NCBI GenBank assembly: GCA_934401915.1
Contig: CAKRSV010000003.1
Coordinates: 124,001-188,000, forward strand
Direction: 5' to 3'
Source of the DNA: an uncultured Lachnospiraceae bacterium
GTDB taxonomy: Bacteria > Bacillota > Clostridia > Lachnospirales > Lachnospiraceae
DNA: 64,000 nucleotides
This document shows positions 62,415-64,000 of this stretch, piece by piece; the first letter of the stretch is position 1, and every line of letters starts with the position of its first letter. The notes beneath the pieces are model-generated. The model saw nothing but the letters and a program-made list of their open reading frames with translations. It did no database searches and was not told the DNA's origin. The position numbers and the translations under genes are program-made.

Positions 62415-62449
62415 GTCAATATTGACCTAAAAATAGGTCATAATAAGAT
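62415..62449 (+). promoter_or_regulatory. Promoter with overlapping dyads before the GH3 gene
   Basis: TTGACC (62422-62427), 16 bases, TAAGAT (62444-62449). GTCAATATTGAC (62415-62426) is a perfect palindrome covering the -35 box. TGACCTA (62423-62429) and TAGGTCA (62434-62440) form a second dyad with four bases between. The three TGAC half-sites suggest cooperative regulator binding. Confidence 0.5.
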
Positions 62450-62553
62450 ATAGAATTTCACAGGCATGCGTGATACACTGACAGCATAAAGAAACAAGAA
62501 ATGAGACGGTTTGGAAGAAAATAAGAAAAATGTAAAAACAGGAGGAACAGGAT

Positions 62554-64000
62554 ATGACAGCAGAAAAGATCAAGGAGCTGGTGTCAAAAATGACATTGGA
62601 GGAGAAAGCGGCGATGTGCTCCGGCGCGGACTTTTGGCACACAGAAGCCGTGGAACGTCTGGGCATCCCGGCGAGCATGGTGTCCGATGGACCGCATGGT
62701 CTGAGAAAGCAGGACGACAAGGCGGATCATCTGGGAGTGAACGAAAGCATCAAAGCGGTATGTTTCCCCGCCGGATGCGGAACGGCGGCGTCCTTTAACC
62801 GCGAACTGCTGAAGGAGATGGGAGAGGCCATCGGAAACGAGTGTCAGGCAGAAGGCGTGAGCGTCATCCTTGGACCAGCAGTCAATATCAAGCGTTCGCC
62901 GCTGTGCGGACGAAATTTTGAGTATTATTCCGAGGATCCCTGTCTGGCAACCGAGATCGCAGGCGCGCTCATCCACGGCGTACAGAGCAAAAATGTCGGA
63001 ACCAGCATCAAACATTTTCTGGCGAACAATCAGGAGACCAGAAGATTGTCCTCCGATTCCAGAGTGGACGAGAGAACGCTGCATGAGATCTATCTGGCGG
63101 CCTTTGAAGGGGCGGTGACCAAGGAAAAGCCGTGGACGTTGATGTGCTCCTACAACCGCATCAACGGGACTTATGCCGCAGAGAATCATAAATATCTGAC
63201 CGAGGTGCTTCGCGACCAGTGGAAATTTGATGGATATGTGATGAGCGACTGGGGCGCGGTCAACAACCGTGTGGCAGACTTAAAGGCTGGACTGGATCTG
63301 GAGATGCCTGCGTCCGGCGGAACGAACGATGAGCTGATCGTCAGAGCGGTACAGAGCGGCGCGCTGGAGGAAAGCGTGGTAGATACGGCGGTTGAGCGGA
63401 TCCTGAACATTGTATTCCGCTATGAAGAGCACCGCGACAAGACCGCTGTCTTTGACCGGGATAAGGATCATGAGCTGGCGCGCAAGGTGGCGCAGGAGAC
63501 GATCGTTCTGTTGAAAAACGAGGGGGTTCTGCCGCTTGAGGAAAAGAAGCAGATCACTTTTATCGGTAAATATGTGAAGAAGCCGCGCTATCAGGGAGGC
63601 GGAAGCTCCCATATCAACAGCCATAAGGTGACGGCGGCGTGGGATGTGATCAAGGATATGCCGAACATCTCCTATGCGCAGGGCTTTGTGGATGATAAAG
63701 ACCAGACAGACGAAGCACTGCTGGAGGAGGCAGTACAGACCGCAGCAAAAGCTGACGTTGCTGTCATTTTTGCGGGACTTCCGGACTCTTTTGAATCGGA
63801 AGGCTATGACAGAACTCATATGCGGATGCCCGACTGTCAGAATGAGCTGATCGCGAAGGTGGCTGCGGTACAGCCGAACACCATCGTTGTGCTTCACAAT
63901 GGCTCGCCGGTGGAGATGCCCTGGGCGGATCAGGTGAAGGGAATCGTGGAAGCCTATCTGGGAGGTCAGGCGGTAGGCGGCGCTGTGTGCGACATCCTTT
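62554..64000 (+). CDS. Family 3 glycoside hydrolase, truncated by the right edge
   Basis: Only the first 482 residues are visible; no stop occurs before 64000. SDGPHGLRK near the N-terminus, NIKRSPLCGRNFEYYSEDP, GTSIKHFLANNQE and GYVMSDWGAV (nucleophile Asp232) are the GH3 TIM-barrel landmarks, and TIVLLKNEGVLPL begins the second domain. GH3 enzymes of this type remove terminal beta-linked glucose, xylose or related residues from oligosaccharides. GGAGGAACAGG precedes the ATG. No signal peptide is seen, so it is probably cytoplasmic. The AraC gene on the opposite strand is a likely regulator. Confidence 0.92.
   Translation, partial: MTAEKIKELVSKMTLEEKAAMCSGADFWHTEAVERLGIPASMVSDGPHGLRKQDDKADHLGVNESIKAVCFPAGCGTAASFNRELLKEMGEAIGNECQAEGVSVILGPAVNIKRSPLCGRNFEYYSEDPCLATEIAGALIHGVQSKNVGTSIKHFLANNQETRRLSSDSRVDERTLHEIYLAAFEGAVTKEKPWTLMCSYNRINGTYAAENHKYLTEVLRDQWKFDGYVMSDWGAVNNRVADLKAGLDLEMPASGGTNDELIVRAVQSGALEESVVDTAVERILNIVFRYEEHRDKTAVFDRDKDHELARKVAQETIVLLKNEGVLPLEEKKQITFIGKYVKKPRYQGGGSSHINSHKVTAAWDVIKDMPNISYAQGFVDDKDQTDEALLEEAVQTAAKADVAVIFAGLPDSFESEGYDRTHMRMPDCQNELIAKVAAVQPNTIVVLHNGSPVEMPWADQVKGIVEAYLGGQAVGGAVCDIL

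Overview
The window looks like a chromosomal segment of a Gram-positive anaerobe of the Bacillota, most likely Lachnospiraceae (inference). Supporting features are strong AGGAGG-type ribosome sites, a surface autolysin with Ig-like and Listeria-Bacteroides repeats and a serine-glutamate-asparagine pentad repeat, zinc-ribbon membrane proteins, GH3 and AraC catabolic genes, and no lipid A or outer-membrane genes.

Bases 1-35309 are one co-directional, tightly packed surface-polysaccharide locus. It encodes glycosyltransferases of the GT2, GT4, GT8, RGTD/fucosyltransferase-like and GT-C types, an ABC exporter, a Wzx-type flippase, two pyruvyltransferases and three nucleotide-sugar modules. Module A (4608-7505) is a NeuA/KdsB-like cytidylyltransferase, a DRE-TIM aldolase fused to a C-terminal Rossmann-like domain, and a KdsC-like phosphatase. 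Module B (21435-30893) is an SDR, a GT2, a second aldolase fusion, a YerE-like thiamine-diphosphate enzyme, a degenerate and a normal RfbF, RfbH and RfbG. Together these suggest a branched CDP-3,6-dideoxyhexose. Module C (30980-35309) is a Gfo/Idh dehydrogenase, a DegT aminotransferase and a LpxD-like acyltransferase, the set used to make 3-acylamido sugars; it has a GT4 gene inside it. A perfect-stem terminator closes the locus. A YfhO-type GT-C protein and a DUF4143-type ATPase follow.

From about 39.3 kb the DNA becomes visibly richer in G+C and the genes look like core or envelope functions. They are a 1585-residue glucosaminidase, a MATE exporter divergent from a TetR regulator with a clear operator that recurs before a GNAT gene, and a P-type cation ATPase under a yybP-ykoY (manganese) riboswitch whose P1 strand overlaps a terminator. 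Next is a five-gene overlapping operon (51296-59433): an MMPL/RND transporter, a 1248-residue GLUG-repeat and coiled-coil surface protein, and three small membrane proteins, two with zinc ribbons.

The right end holds a D-Ala-D-Ala carboxypeptidase, a small acidic protein, an AraC regulator, a 162-base palindromic element (MITE-like or structured RNA) and a truncated GH3 glycosidase with a dyad-rich promoter. The most novel candidates are the two aldolase-fusion sugar modules and the MMPL/GLUG/zinc-ribbon operon. No rRNA, tRNA, CRISPR array, transposase or phage gene was seen.
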